Shown piece by piece: positions 1 to 6,532 of a stretch of DNA of 10,322 nucleotides (the first letter of the stretch is position 1; each line of letters begins with the position of its first letter). The translations under genes and the position numbers were made by a program. A model generated the notes under the pieces. That model did not search any database. It was given only the letters and a program-made list of their open reading frames with translations, and had not been told where the DNA came from. Source of the stretch: an uncultured Muribaculaceae bacterium (GTDB lineage: Bacteria > Bacteroidota > Bacteroidia > Bacteroidales > Muribaculaceae); assembly GCA_947177435.1 (NCBI GenBank), contig CAMWUM010000041.1, positions 1 through 10,322 of the forward strand. The letters are read 5' to 3'.

Positions 1-647
1 ATATCTGGCGCAGCGTGCTGAATTACAAAGAACAAGGCTTGGTTGGCAGTTCCGACTTTTGACTTTGGAATCCAGCCATAGGCATCAAGCAGGTCTATCG
101 ATTTTCCAAGATTGATGCTGTCGTTCAGGTGAATTTCTTGCCAAAGCCGACTAAGTTCCTCACTATTGTTCGGGTCTGTCTTTGAAAGCATAATCAGGTG
201 GCCGCGTGGGTTCTGGTCGGAATGGTATATCTCGAGCAGAGCATTTCTAAGCGGAATATTATAATTTGGCATTCCTTTAGCCAACCTACGCTCGCTTTCA
301 TCTTGAAGCGCATCCCACTGAGGAAGCAATCGGCAATCCTCCAATAGCTCAGTTACAGAAATACGTTCATCAAAAAAATCAGGGTCTGCATCGAGAGCAT
401 ATGCCACTAATTCAATTGCCAGAGAATCTTTATCACATTGGGCGGCAGCAATAGCAGCATTCATTGCTGTACCGGAAGTCATCACTCCAATATTATTATT
501 GTGAGCGTTAAGGTACTCACTGAGAGCATCAGGATACTTGAACTCAGCGAGGAGTGAGTCTGCGCGCAGACATGATGGACTCTGCGCGAATAAGGGCGCA
601 TTCATGACAACGAATAACACCAATAGGATTAATCGGAAAATTTTCAT
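1..647 (-). CDS. Secreted DUF6624-type protein, 3' end cut by the window edge
   Basis: The gene starts at ATG 647-645 and stays open for 215 codons to the window edge, so its C-terminus is missing. Residues 1-22 form a signal peptide: a lysine and an arginine, a hydrophobic core (LILLVLFVVM), then a PLFAQ-S cleavage region. The product is therefore exported to the periplasm or outer membrane. Residues about 28-95 are helical and alanine-rich and resemble a tetratricopeptide-like pair (ADSLLAEFKYPDALSEYL). The C-terminal part visible (about 165-213) has the pattern I associate with DUF6624: tryptophan 169, then NDSINL, YGW at 190-192, a VG step and a VIQHA block at 208-212. No biochemical function is known to me for this family. 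A promoter lies directly upstream. The gene is more AT-rich than its neighbours. The reading frame is secure; the family name rests on motif memory. Confidence 0.8.
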   Translation of the reverse strand, partial: MKIFRLILLVLFVVMNAPLFAQSPSCLRADSLLAEFKYPDALSEYLNAHNNNIGVMTSGTAMNAAIAAAQCDKDSLAIELVAYALDADPDFFDERISVTELLEDCRLLPQWDALQDESERRLAKGMPNYNIPLRNALLEIYHSDQNPRGHLIMLSKTDPNNSEELSRLWQEIHLNDSINLGKSIDLLDAYGWIPKSKVGTANQALFFVIQHAAPD

Positions 648-665
648 GTGTCTAAATTTTTTTGG

Positions 666-673
666 CAAAGTTA
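666..673 (-). promoter_or_regulatory. Promoter -7 box of the DUF6624 gene
   Basis: The minus strand reads TAACTTTG here, an exact match to the Bacteroidota -7 consensus TAnnTTTG, about 19 bases before the start codon at 647. A good -33 partner at the usual 19-21 base spacing is not present. The nearest candidates are a TTG at 697-699 (23-base gap) inside the palindrome and a TTTG at 687-690 (13-base gap). The -7 box is convincing by sequence; the full promoter is inferred. Confidence 0.5.
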
Positions 674-694
674 GACAATAATTTCCCAAAAACT

Positions 695-710
695 CTCAAC
701 AAATGTTGAG
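695..710. promoter_or_regulatory. Operator-like inverted repeat upstream of the DUF6624 gene
   Basis: The 16 bases CTCAACAAATGTTGAG form 7-base perfect arms (CTCAACA and TGTTGAG) around a 2-base centre. The centre lies about 30-35 bases upstream of the -7 box at 666-673, overlapping or just beyond the expected -33 region. That position and symmetry suit binding by a dimeric regulator. The short centre makes an RNA hairpin terminator less likely, and no T-run follows on either strand. The role as operator is inference. Confidence 0.35.
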
Positions 711-806
711 AAATAACATGACAAATAAAAATCTAATGATGATTTAAGGTATGTTTTTTTTTGCGTGTTTACGTCATATAAGCTTCTCCTATATGGTCCA
801 ATAAGT

Positions 807-831
807 CAGGCCTGCCGAGGGGGCAGGCCTG
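807..831 (-). terminator. Hairpin after fabG, likely transcription terminator
   Basis: A perfect 10-base-pair stem (CAGGCCTGCC with GGCAGGCCTG) encloses a 5-base loop, starting 26 bases after the fabG stop codon. The stem is GC-rich and stands out from the surrounding AT-rich gap. The strand downstream of fabG continues ACTTATTGG and lacks a proper T-run, so classical intrinsic termination is not certain. It could equally protect the mRNA 3' end. Nothing else in the gap 648-857 looks like a gene. Confidence 0.55.
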
Positions 832-857
832 CTGTTTGGTTAGGGGGGAGGTGCGGA

Positions 858-1604
858 TTACATGTTCATGCCGCCGTCGACTTGGATGACCTGGCCGGTG
901 ACATAGCTCGACAGGTCGGAGGCGAGGAAGGTGGCCACGTTGGCGATATCCTCGACCTTGCCGCCGCGGCGCAGGGGTATCTTGGTGAGCCACTCGGCGC
1001 GCACGTCGTCGGGGAGCTGGGCCGTCATAGCGGTTTCGATGAAGCCCGGGGCGATGGCGTTGGCGCGGATGCCCTTCTTGCCCATCTCCTGTGCCACGCT
1101 CTTGGCCAGGGCGATGAGGCCGGCCTTTGACGATGCGTAGTTGGCCTGGCCTGCATTGCCATGAACGCCTACGACAGAAGCCATATTGATGATTGAGCCG
1201 CCCTTCTGACGCATCATAATGGGAAGCACAGCCTTGATGAAGTTGAAGGCGCTCTTGAGATTGACGGCGATGACGGCGTCCCACTCGGCTTCGGTCATGC
1301 GCAACATGATGTTGTCCTTAGTGATGCCGGCGTTGTTAACGAGGATATCGATTGAGCCGAAGTCCTTCTTGATTTCGTCTACGACAGCCTGGGTATCGTC
1401 ATATTTGGCGGCGTTCGAGGCATAGCCCTTGCACTTTACGCCGAGGGCTGCGATTTCAGCCTCAGTGGCCTTGCCGTTCTCATCAATTACGAGGTCGGTG
1501 AAAGCGATATTAGCGCCTTCAGCGGCGAATTTCAGGGCCAGAGCCTTGCCGATGCCGCGGGCGGCGCCGGTGATAAGAGCGGTCTTTCCTTCTAAAAGTT
1601 TCAT
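858..1604 (-). CDS. fabG: 3-oxoacyl-[acyl-carrier-protein] reductase FabG
   Basis: FabG performs the NADPH-dependent reduction of 3-oxoacyl-ACP to (3R)-3-hydroxyacyl-ACP, the first reductive step of each fatty acid elongation cycle in the cytoplasm. The 248-residue protein is a complete classical short-chain dehydrogenase: cofactor loop TGAARGIG at 12-19, NNAG at 90-93, Asn114, catalytic Ser143, Tyr156 and Lys160 in the YxxxK motif, and the C-terminal VDGGMNM that is characteristic of FabG. Length is close to the usual 244-248. I chose ATG 1604; an in-frame TTG two codons earlier is a weaker start. Its promoter is in the gap before it, so it can be expressed apart from the fucose synthase gene upstream. 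Its (3R)-hydroxyacyl-ACP products are the direct substrates of FabZ and of the acyltransferases LpxA and LpxD encoded nearby. Other short-chain dehydrogenases are possible in principle, but the match to FabG runs the full length. Confidence 0.95.
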   Translation of the reverse strand: MKLLEGKTALITGAARGIGKALALKFAAEGANIAFTDLVIDENGKATEAEIAALGVKCKGYASNAAKYDDTQAVVDEIKKDFGSIDILVNNAGITKDNIMLRMTEAEWDAVIAVNLKSAFNFIKAVLPIMMRQKGGSIINMASVVGVHGNAGQANYASSKAGLIALAKSVAQEMGKKGIRANAIAPGFIETAMTAQLPDDVRAEWLTKIPLRRGGKVEDIANVATFLASDLSSYVTGQVIQVDGGMNM

Positions 1605-1632
1605 AATCAAAATACTTTTGTTAAATTCTGTG

Positions 1633-1665
1633 CAAATTTACGAATTTTTTTTGACACAGCCCCAA
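1633..1665 (-). promoter_or_regulatory. Promoter of fabG (Bacteroidota type)
   Basis: On the minus strand TAAATTTG at 1633-1640 matches the -7 consensus TAnnTTTG exactly. TTGGGG at 1660-1665 is a partial -33 element with a 19-base gap. The -7 box begins 28 bases before the fabG ATG at 1604, giving a short leader. The gap 1605-1689 between the fucose synthase gene and fabG shows no hairpin, so read-through from upstream is also possible. Confidence 0.6.
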
Positions 1666-1689
1666 TTGCACCCATAATTTTTACCCGAG

Positions 1690-2637
1690 TCAACGCTCAG
1701 CGCGGACGGGATTGGCGAGGAAATCGGCATAAGCCATACGCACGCCATCTTCGAGTTCGGTCTTGTAGGTCCAGCCCAGACCGGCAGCTTTGCTCACGTC
1801 AAGCAGCTTGCGCGGCGTGCCGTTGGGGCGAGTCGTGTCCCACACTATCCTACCCTCGTATCCGACAGTTTTGGCCACGAGCTCGGCCAGCGATTTTATG
1901 GTCAACTCCTTACCTGTGCCTGCGTTGACCGTCTCATTGCCGCTGTAATTGTTCATCAGGAAGACGCAGAGGTTGGCCAGATCGTCTACATAAAGAAACT
2001 CACGCAGCGGCGAACCGTCGCCCCAGCATACGACCTCGCTCAGCCCCTGCTTCTTAGCCTCGTGGAAGCGGCGTATCAGCGCAGGCAGCACATGCGAGTG
2101 CTCAGGATGGTAATTGTCGTTGGGGCCATAGAGATTGGTAGGCATCACGGAAATGTAATCCGTACCGTACTGGCGGTTGAGGTATTCGCAGTATTTCAGG
2201 CCGGAGATTTTGGCCAGGGCGTAAGCCTCGTTGGTCTTTTCCAACTCCGACGTAAGCAGGCACGATTCGGGCATCGGCTGAGGTGCCATGCGCGGATATA
2301 TGCACGACGAGCCGAGAAACAGCAATTTCTTGCATCCCGACTGCCACGCAGAGTGTATGACATTCATTTCCAATATCATGTTGTCATACATAAAATCGGC
2401 CAATGCAGCCTGGTTGGCAGCGATGCCGCCCACCTTGGCAGCAGCCAGGAATACGTACTCGGGCCTCTCCTCGGCAAAGAAACGCTCTACGGCGTCTTGG
2501 CGACAAAGGTCGAGCTGGGCATGGGTGCGAGTAATGATGTTGCTGTAGCCTTGCCGCTCGAGCTCACGCACGATGGCCGAACCCACCATGCCGCGATGCC
2601 CGGCCACATATATCTTCGCATCCTTTTCCATAATCAT
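1690..2637 (-). CDS. fcl: GDP-L-fucose synthase (GDP-4-keto-6-deoxymannose 3,5-epimerase-4-reductase)
   Basis: This enzyme converts GDP-4-keto-6-deoxy-D-mannose to GDP-L-fucose with NADPH, supplying fucose for capsular polysaccharides and glycoproteins in Bacteroidales. The 315-residue protein is an extended short-chain dehydrogenase with the GHRGMVG dinucleotide loop at 13-19, the AAAKVGGI segment near 65-72, the LGSSCIYP active-site serine at 110-111, and catalytic Tyr139 and Lys143 in EAYALAK. The segment [14 protein letters not shown] is typical of Fcl/WcaG. Starting at ATG 2637 gives an ATGA overlap with the cdsA stop, which favours translational coupling; ATG 2631 (protein beginning [11 protein letters not shown]) is the alternative and would agree with the N-terminus I recall for homologues. 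The partner gene gmd, which makes the substrate, is not in this window. Pairing with cdsA has no obvious biochemical link. Confidence 0.93.
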   Translation of the reverse strand: MIMEKDAKIYVAGHRGMVGSAIVRELERQGYSNIITRTHAQLDLCRQDAVERFFAEERPEYVFLAAAKVGGIAANQAALADFMYDNMILEMNVIHSAWQSGCKKLLFLGSSCIYPRMAPQPMPESCLLTSELEKTNEAYALAKISGLKYCEYLNRQYGTDYISVMPTNLYGPNDNYHPEHSHVLPALIRRFHEAKKQGLSEVVCWGDGSPLREFLYVDDLANLCVFLMNNYSGNETVNAGTGKELTIKSLAELVAKTVGYEGRIVWDTTRPNGTPRKLLDVSKAAGLGWTYKTELEDGVRMAYADFLANPVRAER

Positions 2638-3470
2638 ATTACAAACTCATATATGACGAGGAATACCACAGTAGCAGGTACTACGAACAACATTGAGTCG
2701 ATGCGGTCGAGTATGCCGCCGTGGCCGGGAATTATATTGCCGGAATCCTTAATGCCTGTCGAACGCTTGAGCAGCGACTCGAAAAGGTCGCCAAGCGTGG
2801 CAAATATGCAAACGACCACAGCATAAATGGGCCAAACCCAAAGGGGCCAGTGGAGGCCACCGGGAAGAGCGTTGCTGATATAGTAGCAACCGATGCCCAT
2901 GCCGATGCAACTGAGCATGCCGCCGAAGAATCCCTCCCACGACTTTTTGGGCGACAGACGCTCAAAAAGCTTGTGCTTGCCCAGCCACGAGCCGAACACA
3001 TACGCACCCGTGTCGTTGAACCATATCAAGACGAAGAGGGCAAGCGCCAGCCATTTATTACAAAGATAAATGAAATTGAAAAGCAACATCGGCACACCGA
3101 TATACAAGATAGCGAGCACCGAACCGGCAATGCATCTGAAAGCATCGTCACGCCTGTCCCACAATGCCCAAACCAAGCGCAAAAGACACAACGCAAGAGC
3201 CAAAACCAACATAAACGGCCCTACGCCAAACAACGATGTGGGCGAGCAGAAGCAAAAACCTGCGGCAATAATCAGCAAAGTGGCTACTATATCGAGAGCC
3301 GTGGCAACGACACACGGCCTGTGCGAAGCCATCTTATCAACCTCTACTACGGCTAAGGCCGCAAATATACACATAAGAGCGAAAAACCACTGCGGGCCTA
3401 CAATTATTGAAGCGGTGATTAGCGCTACGTAGACAGCGCCCGAGATGGTGCGCACTATTAGATTTTTCAT
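2634..3470 (-). CDS. cdsA: Phosphatidate cytidylyltransferase (CDP-diacylglycerol synthase)
   Basis: CdsA is an inner-membrane enzyme that joins CTP and phosphatidic acid into CDP-diacylglycerol, the branch point for phosphatidylethanolamine and acidic phospholipids. The 278-residue protein has several strongly hydrophobic segments (about 8-24, 28-44, 55-75, 84-104, 113-135, 140-150, 182-200, 210-227, 260-276). It carries the family signature at 232-258: Ser232, Lys235-Arg236, Lys241-Asp242, PGHGG at 248-252 and DRID at 255-258. NDTGAYVFG at 152-160 and SPKKSWEG at 173-180 are the other conserved cytosolic loops. I chose ATG 3470 ([11 protein letters not shown]); the frame runs open 23 codons further, but that part overlaps the DUF695 gene and looks unlike CdsA. 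It follows DUF695 by 23 bases and its stop overlaps the fucose synthase start. All residues needed for activity appear present. Confidence 0.95.
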   Translation of the reverse strand: MKNLIVRTISGAVYVALITASIIVGPQWFFALMCIFAALAVVEVDKMASHRPCVVATALDIVATLLIIAAGFCFCSPTSLFGVGPFMLVLALALCLLRLVWALWDRRDDAFRCIAGSVLAILYIGVPMLLFNFIYLCNKWLALALFVLIWFNDTGAYVFGSWLGKHKLFERLSPKKSWEGFFGGMLSCIGMGIGCYYISNALPGGLHWPLWVWPIYAVVVCIFATLGDLFESLLKRSTGIKDSGNIIPGHGGILDRIDSMLFVVPATVVFLVIYEFVI

Positions 3471-3493
3471 TGGTATTGGTTTGGATTGTTTGG

Positions 3494-3916
3494 TCAGTTT
3501 ATTTCGCTGAGTTCGCGCATTTCGGCGTACTCTTCCCAACCGGGATCATTCTCGGCCGAGATGCGCAGCGGCAACGTCGGCAGGTCGGCCAGCGCGGCGT
3601 TGAGCTTCTTGTCAAAGATGAAGGTGGAAGCGGCGTAGAACACCATGTTACGCTCGCCTGCACCGGTATAGATGCCTGTAAGGATGGCCACCGGATCGCG
3701 CTCAAGCTCGGCCTGGATGCGCTCGAGCACGTCGTCAATCAGCTTGGAAGCGTCCTCGGTGGGCATGCCCGACGGTGTGGCCTCATAAGGGAGCGTCACC
3801 TCGATGCGTATCTTATAGCGGGGATTGTCACGAAATTTGTCAACGTCGGCACGGCCCGTGACCATCACGAGCTTGCCGCTTTCGTCCTCGAGGGGAGATG
3901 TCCACCAGTCAGCCAT
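3494..3916 (-). CDS. DUF695 domain protein, function unknown
   Basis: The 140-residue product begins MADWWTSPLEDESGKLVMV at ATG 3916 and has no signal peptide or membrane segment, so it should be cytoplasmic. The sequence matches my memory of Bacteroidales DUF695 proteins throughout: the WWTSPLE start, the MVTGRADVDKFRDNPRYKIRIEV strand region (about 18-40), the DPVAILTGIYTGAGERN core (about 75-90), a VFYAASTFIF strand and the acidic ending ENDPGWEEYAEMREL. No catalytic motif is evident and no function is established to my knowledge. The frame extends upstream 18 codons to a TTG, but those codons come from the repeat array and read as low-complexity phenylalanine and proline, so I reject that start. 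It lies 58 bases after rnpB and 23 bases before cdsA, and probably shares a transcript with cdsA. Confidence 0.85.
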   Translation of the reverse strand: MADWWTSPLEDESGKLVMVTGRADVDKFRDNPRYKIRIEVTLPYEATPSGMPTEDASKLIDDVLERIQAELERDPVAILTGIYTGAGERNMVFYAASTFIFDKKLNAALADLPTLPLRISAENDPGWEEYAEMRELSEIN

Positions 3917-3924
3917 AGAATGAA

Positions 3925-3961
3925 ATGGAAAATTGAAAATGGAGAATGGAAAATTGAAAAT
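3925..3961. repeat. Heptanucleotide tandem array between rnpB and the DUF695 gene
   Basis: Five consecutive 7-base units can be read on the plus strand: ATGGAAA, ATTGAAA, ATGGAGA, ATGGAAA, ATTGAAA, followed by AT. The same structure appears as a 16-base direct repeat (ATGGAAAATTGAAAAT) at 3925-3940 and 3946-3961, offset by 21 bases. It fills almost all of the gap between the RNase P RNA and the DUF695 start codon. Its minus-strand version is pyrimidine-rich (TTTTCAATTTTCCAT) and directly precedes the ATG. Similar A/T-rich short repeats occur between genes in other Bacteroidales as I recall; the role is unknown. Confidence 0.75.
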
Positions 3962-3973
3962 CAGCGGCAATGG

Positions 3974-4328
3974 AGGGACCAGGTATAAGCCGAGTTATGT
4001 GGCGCCGGCATTATCCCCGGGGGGAAACGCGCGTCGCCGCCCGTCATTTATCTAAGCGGCCTACCCGCCGGCAATGAGCGAGCAACCCATATGCGCCGGT
4101 TTGCTTGGCCTTGCAGCGCGCAAGATGTGCGGCACGCCATATCGCTGTGGCGTCCGGTGGGCTCTTACCCCGCCTTTTCACCCTTGCCGGGAGGGTCCCG
4201 GCGGTTGTTTTCTGTCACACTACTCTACCGTTGCCGATAGCTCTCCTCGCGAGAGTACGCTGCTCTGTGCTGCCCGGACTTTCCTCATGGCCCTCATGCG
4301 TGGCCACGCGACGAGCTCCCGGTCCCAC
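3974..4328 (-). ncRNA. rnpB: RNase P RNA, bacterial type A
   Basis: This is the catalytic RNA of RNase P, which with the RnpA protein removes 5' leaders from precursor tRNAs. On the minus strand I see the universally conserved GAGGAAAGTCCGGGC (4272-4286), GGTAAGAGCCCACC (4156-4169), AGATAAATGA region (4044-4054) and the 3' CACATAACTCGGCTTATAC (3983-4001). Helix P1 closes the molecule: GGGACCGGG at 4318-4326 pairs with CCTGGTCCC at 3975-3983 with one G-U pair. P2 can form from CGTCGC and GCGACG. A likely P15 hairpin (CCGGC/GCCGG) holds a loop with GGGTT, giving the GGU needed to bind the tRNA CCA end. Length, about 355 nt, is normal. Between the P2 3' strand and the conserved 3' end there are some 30 bases more than in E. 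coli, possibly a P19-like helix. Ends are set from P1 and are good to a few bases. It starts about 21 bases after the lpxA stop with no clear promoter. Confidence 0.97.
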
Positions 4329-4349
4329 ATTGCGCTGAATGGAAATATG

Positions 4350-5129
4350 TCAATGCTTGGTGCCGCGGATGATGCCGCGCTCGGCATGGCGCACGAAATC
4401 GATAATCTGGTCGCGCACCTCGCTGGCAGGCATCTCGGCCTCGACCTTGGCTATGGCGTCGGAGAAGTTGAGGCCACCGTAGTAGATCATGCGATAGATG
4501 TCCATAATCTCGTTGATGGTCTCGTCGGAGTATCCGCGACGCTTGAGGCCGATATTGTTGATGCCGCAGAATGCCGCAGGCTCGTGAGCCACGCGGATGT
4601 AAGGCGGGATGTCCTGATTGATGTGCACACCGCCCTGGAGCATCACGTGGCCGCCGATGTGGCAGAACTGATGCACGAGTGTGCCGCCGCCGATGATGGC
4701 CCAGTCGTCGACCACCACCTCGCCTGCGAGCTGGGTAGCGTTAGACATGATCACGTGGTTGCCCACGCGGCAGTCATGCGCCACATGGCAGTAAGCCATG
4801 ATCAGGCAGTTGTCGCCCACCACTGTCTTGCCTTTGGAGGCAGTACCGCGGTGCACGGTGGCGCACTCGCGGATGGTGGTGTTGTCGCCGATGATGGCCA
4901 GTGTGTCCTCACCGCGGAATTTCAAATCTTGGGGCACGGCGCCTACTACGGCGCTGGGAAATATGTTGCAATTTTTGCCGATGCGAGTGCCCTCCATAAT
5001 GGTGGCGCTGCTGTAGATGTGCGTACCTTCGCCGATCTCAACATTTGGCCCGATGGTGACAAAAGGCTCGACTACCACGCTGGGGTGGAGCTTTGCGTCA
5101 GGATGGATGAATGCTAAGGGTTGGTTCAT
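4350..5129 (-). CDS. lpxA: UDP-N-acetylglucosamine O-acyltransferase LpxA
   Basis: LpxA transfers a 3-hydroxyacyl chain from ACP to the 3-OH of UDP-GlcNAc, the first step of lipid A synthesis, as a soluble trimer. The 259-residue protein is a left-handed beta-helix: hexapeptide repeats such as VTIGPN, VEIGEG, TRIGKN run from about 10 to 175, followed by a helical C-terminal domain starting after GLKRRGYS (195-201). The catalytic histidine is His118 in CHVAHDC (E. coli His125), with His115 beside it. Aligning without gaps from there, E. coli Gly173, a residue that sets acyl-chain length, corresponds to Gly166 here, which leaves room for a long chain. Gene order lpxC-fabZ (7-base gap) then lpxA supports the call over other hexapeptide acyltransferases. 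The start ATG 5129 gives MNQPLAFIHP, matching the family N-terminus. Confidence 0.97.
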   Translation of the reverse strand: MNQPLAFIHPDAKLHPSVVVEPFVTIGPNVEIGEGTHIYSSATIMEGTRIGKNCNIFPSAVVGAVPQDLKFRGEDTLAIIGDNTTIRECATVHRGTASKGKTVVGDNCLIMAYCHVAHDCRVGNHVIMSNATQLAGEVVVDDWAIIGGGTLVHQFCHIGGHVMLQGGVHINQDIPPYIRVAHEPAAFCGINNIGLKRRGYSDETINEIMDIYRMIYYGGLNFSDAIAKVEAEMPASEVRDQIIDFVRHAERGIIRGTKH

Positions 5130-5136
5130 CTCTTTT

Positions 5137-6519
5137 TTACTTGTTTTTTACGATTTGAGCCATGAACTCGCACTCACAGACTACCTTCTCGCCCACAAAG
5201 GCGAGGCCTTTCATCTGCGCGCATCCGCGGCGCAACTCGGTCATAAAGGAAACGTGGAATATCAACGTGTCGCCGGGCACAACCTTCTGGCGGAATTTCA
5301 CGTTGTCTATCTTCATAAAATATGTGGAGTACTTCTCGGGGTCCTCAACCGTGCCGAGCACGAGCAGGCCGCCGGTCTGGGCCATTGCCTCTATCTGAAG
5401 CACGCCGGGCATGACGGGCTCCTGGGGGAAGTGGCCCTGGAAGAAAGGCTCGTTGGTGGTGACGTTCTTAACGCCGACGATGTAGCTGGCGCCGCGGTCG
5501 ATAATCTTGTCGACCAGCAGGAACGGATAGCGGTGAGGCAGCGAGGCGCGGATCTGCACGTTGTCCATCAGCGGGGTGGCATTCGGATCGTAGATGGGAG
5601 CCTGCACGTGCTGGCGCTTGATCTCACGGCGGATCTGCTTGGCGAAGCGGCAGTTGATCGTATGGCCGGGCTTGGTGGCGATCACCTTGCCTTTGAGCGG
5701 ACGGCCGATGAGGGCGATGTCGCCCACCACGTCGAGCAGCTTGTGGCGAGCGGGCTCGTTGGAGGCCACCAGGTCGAAATCGTTGATGAAGCCGTACTCC
5801 GACACCTTGCGGTGAGGCACACCCATGAGGTCGGCGATGTGGTCAAGCTGCTCCTGCGAGAGCGGAGAATCGTATATTACCAAAGCGTTCTCCAGGTCGC
5901 CGCCCTTGATGAGGTTGGCGGCAAGCAGAGGCTCAATCTCACGCACGAAAACGAAGGTGCGCGACGAGGCAATCTCGTCGACGAAGTCCTGCACATGCTC
6001 CATCGAAGCATACTGATTGGAGAGCACGGGCGAGTTGAAGTTGACCTTGACCTCGACTGAAAATTCGTCATCGGGGAGCACCATTATCTTGGCGCCCGTC
6101 TCCGGATCAACAACTTCGATCTTATGCTTTACCACATAGAAATCCTTGTCGGCGTCCTGCTCTACGATACCCACTTTCTGGATGGCATCGACGCAAGGCT
6201 TGGAACTGCCGTCGAGGATAGGCAATTCGGGGGCGTTGACCTTGATGAGCACGTTGTCTACGCCCAGGGCGTAGAGGGCTGCCATGCTGTGCTCGATGGT
6301 CGATACCGACGCATCGCCCACGGCCACCACAGTGCCGCGGTTGCTGTCTACTACGTTTTCGGCCACGGCGTCGATCACGGGCTCGCCGGGGAGGTCTACT
6401 CGCTGTATCTTATAACCATGGTTGACAGGCGCGGGGCAGAACTCCGCTTTGATTTGCAGGCCGGTGTGGAGGCCTTTGCCTTCGAGGACGAAAGAGTCCT
6501 GCAGGGTGGTTTGCTTCAT
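5137..6519 (-). CDS. lpxC-fabZ: Bifunctional LpxC deacetylase / FabZ 3-hydroxyacyl-ACP dehydratase fusion
   Basis: One 460-residue protein joins two enzymes. Residues about 1-300 are LpxC, the zinc amidase that removes acetate from UDP-3-O-acyl-GlcNAc, the committed lipid A step. Zinc ligands are His77 (STIEH), His259 and Asp263 (ARHKLLDVVGD), and the general acid is His286 (KPGHTINC). Residues about 315-460 are FabZ, which dehydrates 3-hydroxyacyl-ACP in fatty acid elongation: PHRYPFLLVDKI at 328-339, active-site His363 in QGHFPQEPVMPG, and Glu377 in LQIEAMAQTGG. A charged linker (about 296-314) connects them. The frame is continuous without any stop, and the fusion is known in Bacteroidetes, so it is not an assembly error. 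It places the two enzymes that compete for hydroxyacyl-ACP flux, membrane lipid versus lipid A, at a 1:1 ratio. It sits 13 bases after lpxD and 7 bases before lpxA. Confidence 0.97.
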   Translation of the reverse strand: MKQTTLQDSFVLEGKGLHTGLQIKAEFCPAPVNHGYKIQRVDLPGEPVIDAVAENVVDSNRGTVVAVGDASVSTIEHSMAALYALGVDNVLIKVNAPELPILDGSSKPCVDAIQKVGIVEQDADKDFYVVKHKIEVVDPETGAKIMVLPDDEFSVEVKVNFNSPVLSNQYASMEHVQDFVDEIASSRTFVFVREIEPLLAANLIKGGDLENALVIYDSPLSQEQLDHIADLMGVPHRKVSEYGFINDFDLVASNEPARHKLLDVVGDIALIGRPLKGKVIATKPGHTINCRFAKQIRREIKRQHVQAPIYDPNATPLMDNVQIRASLPHRYPFLLVDKIIDRGASYIVGVKNVTTNEPFFQGHFPQEPVMPGVLQIEAMAQTGGLLVLGTVEDPEKYSTYFMKIDNVKFRQKVVPGDTLIFHVSFMTELRRGCAQMKGLAFVGEKVVCECEFMAQIVKNK

Positions 6520-6532
6520 ATGCTTAGGTTGT

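Noticed and set aside
775..795. Inverted repeat CATATA / TATATG with 9-base loop
   Set aside because: Only six AT-rich base pairs with no T-run or neighbouring promoter element; likely chance.
2062..2826. Plus-strand frames opposite fcl and cdsA (also 2721-3356), and others opposite lpxD (6830-7525) and ilvE (9371-9943)
   Set aside because: No recognisable protein, no promoter or plausible start context, and the opposite strand carries clear genes.
3471..3539. 23-codon upstream extension of cdsA
   Set aside because: It overlaps the end of the DUF695 gene, is Arg/Lys-rich and unlike Cds[12 protein letters not shown] at 3470 is the natural start.
3917..3970. N-terminal extension of the DUF695 protein
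   Set aside because: It would need a TTG start and consists of Phe/Pro/Asn low-complexity sequence from the 7-base repeats; ATG 3916 gives the family-like N-terminus.
4074..5117. Long plus-strand open frame of 347 codons opposite lpxA and part of rnpB
   Set aside because: It reads through the complement of a well-conserved lpxA and an RNA gene; the translation is rich in His, Ala, Val and Asp with no family likeness, an effect of GC-rich codons on the other strand.
5017..6060. Second plus-strand open frame of 347 codons opposite lpxC-fabZ
   Set aside because: Same complementary-strand artefact; the minus-strand product has every catalytic residue of LpxC and FabZ.
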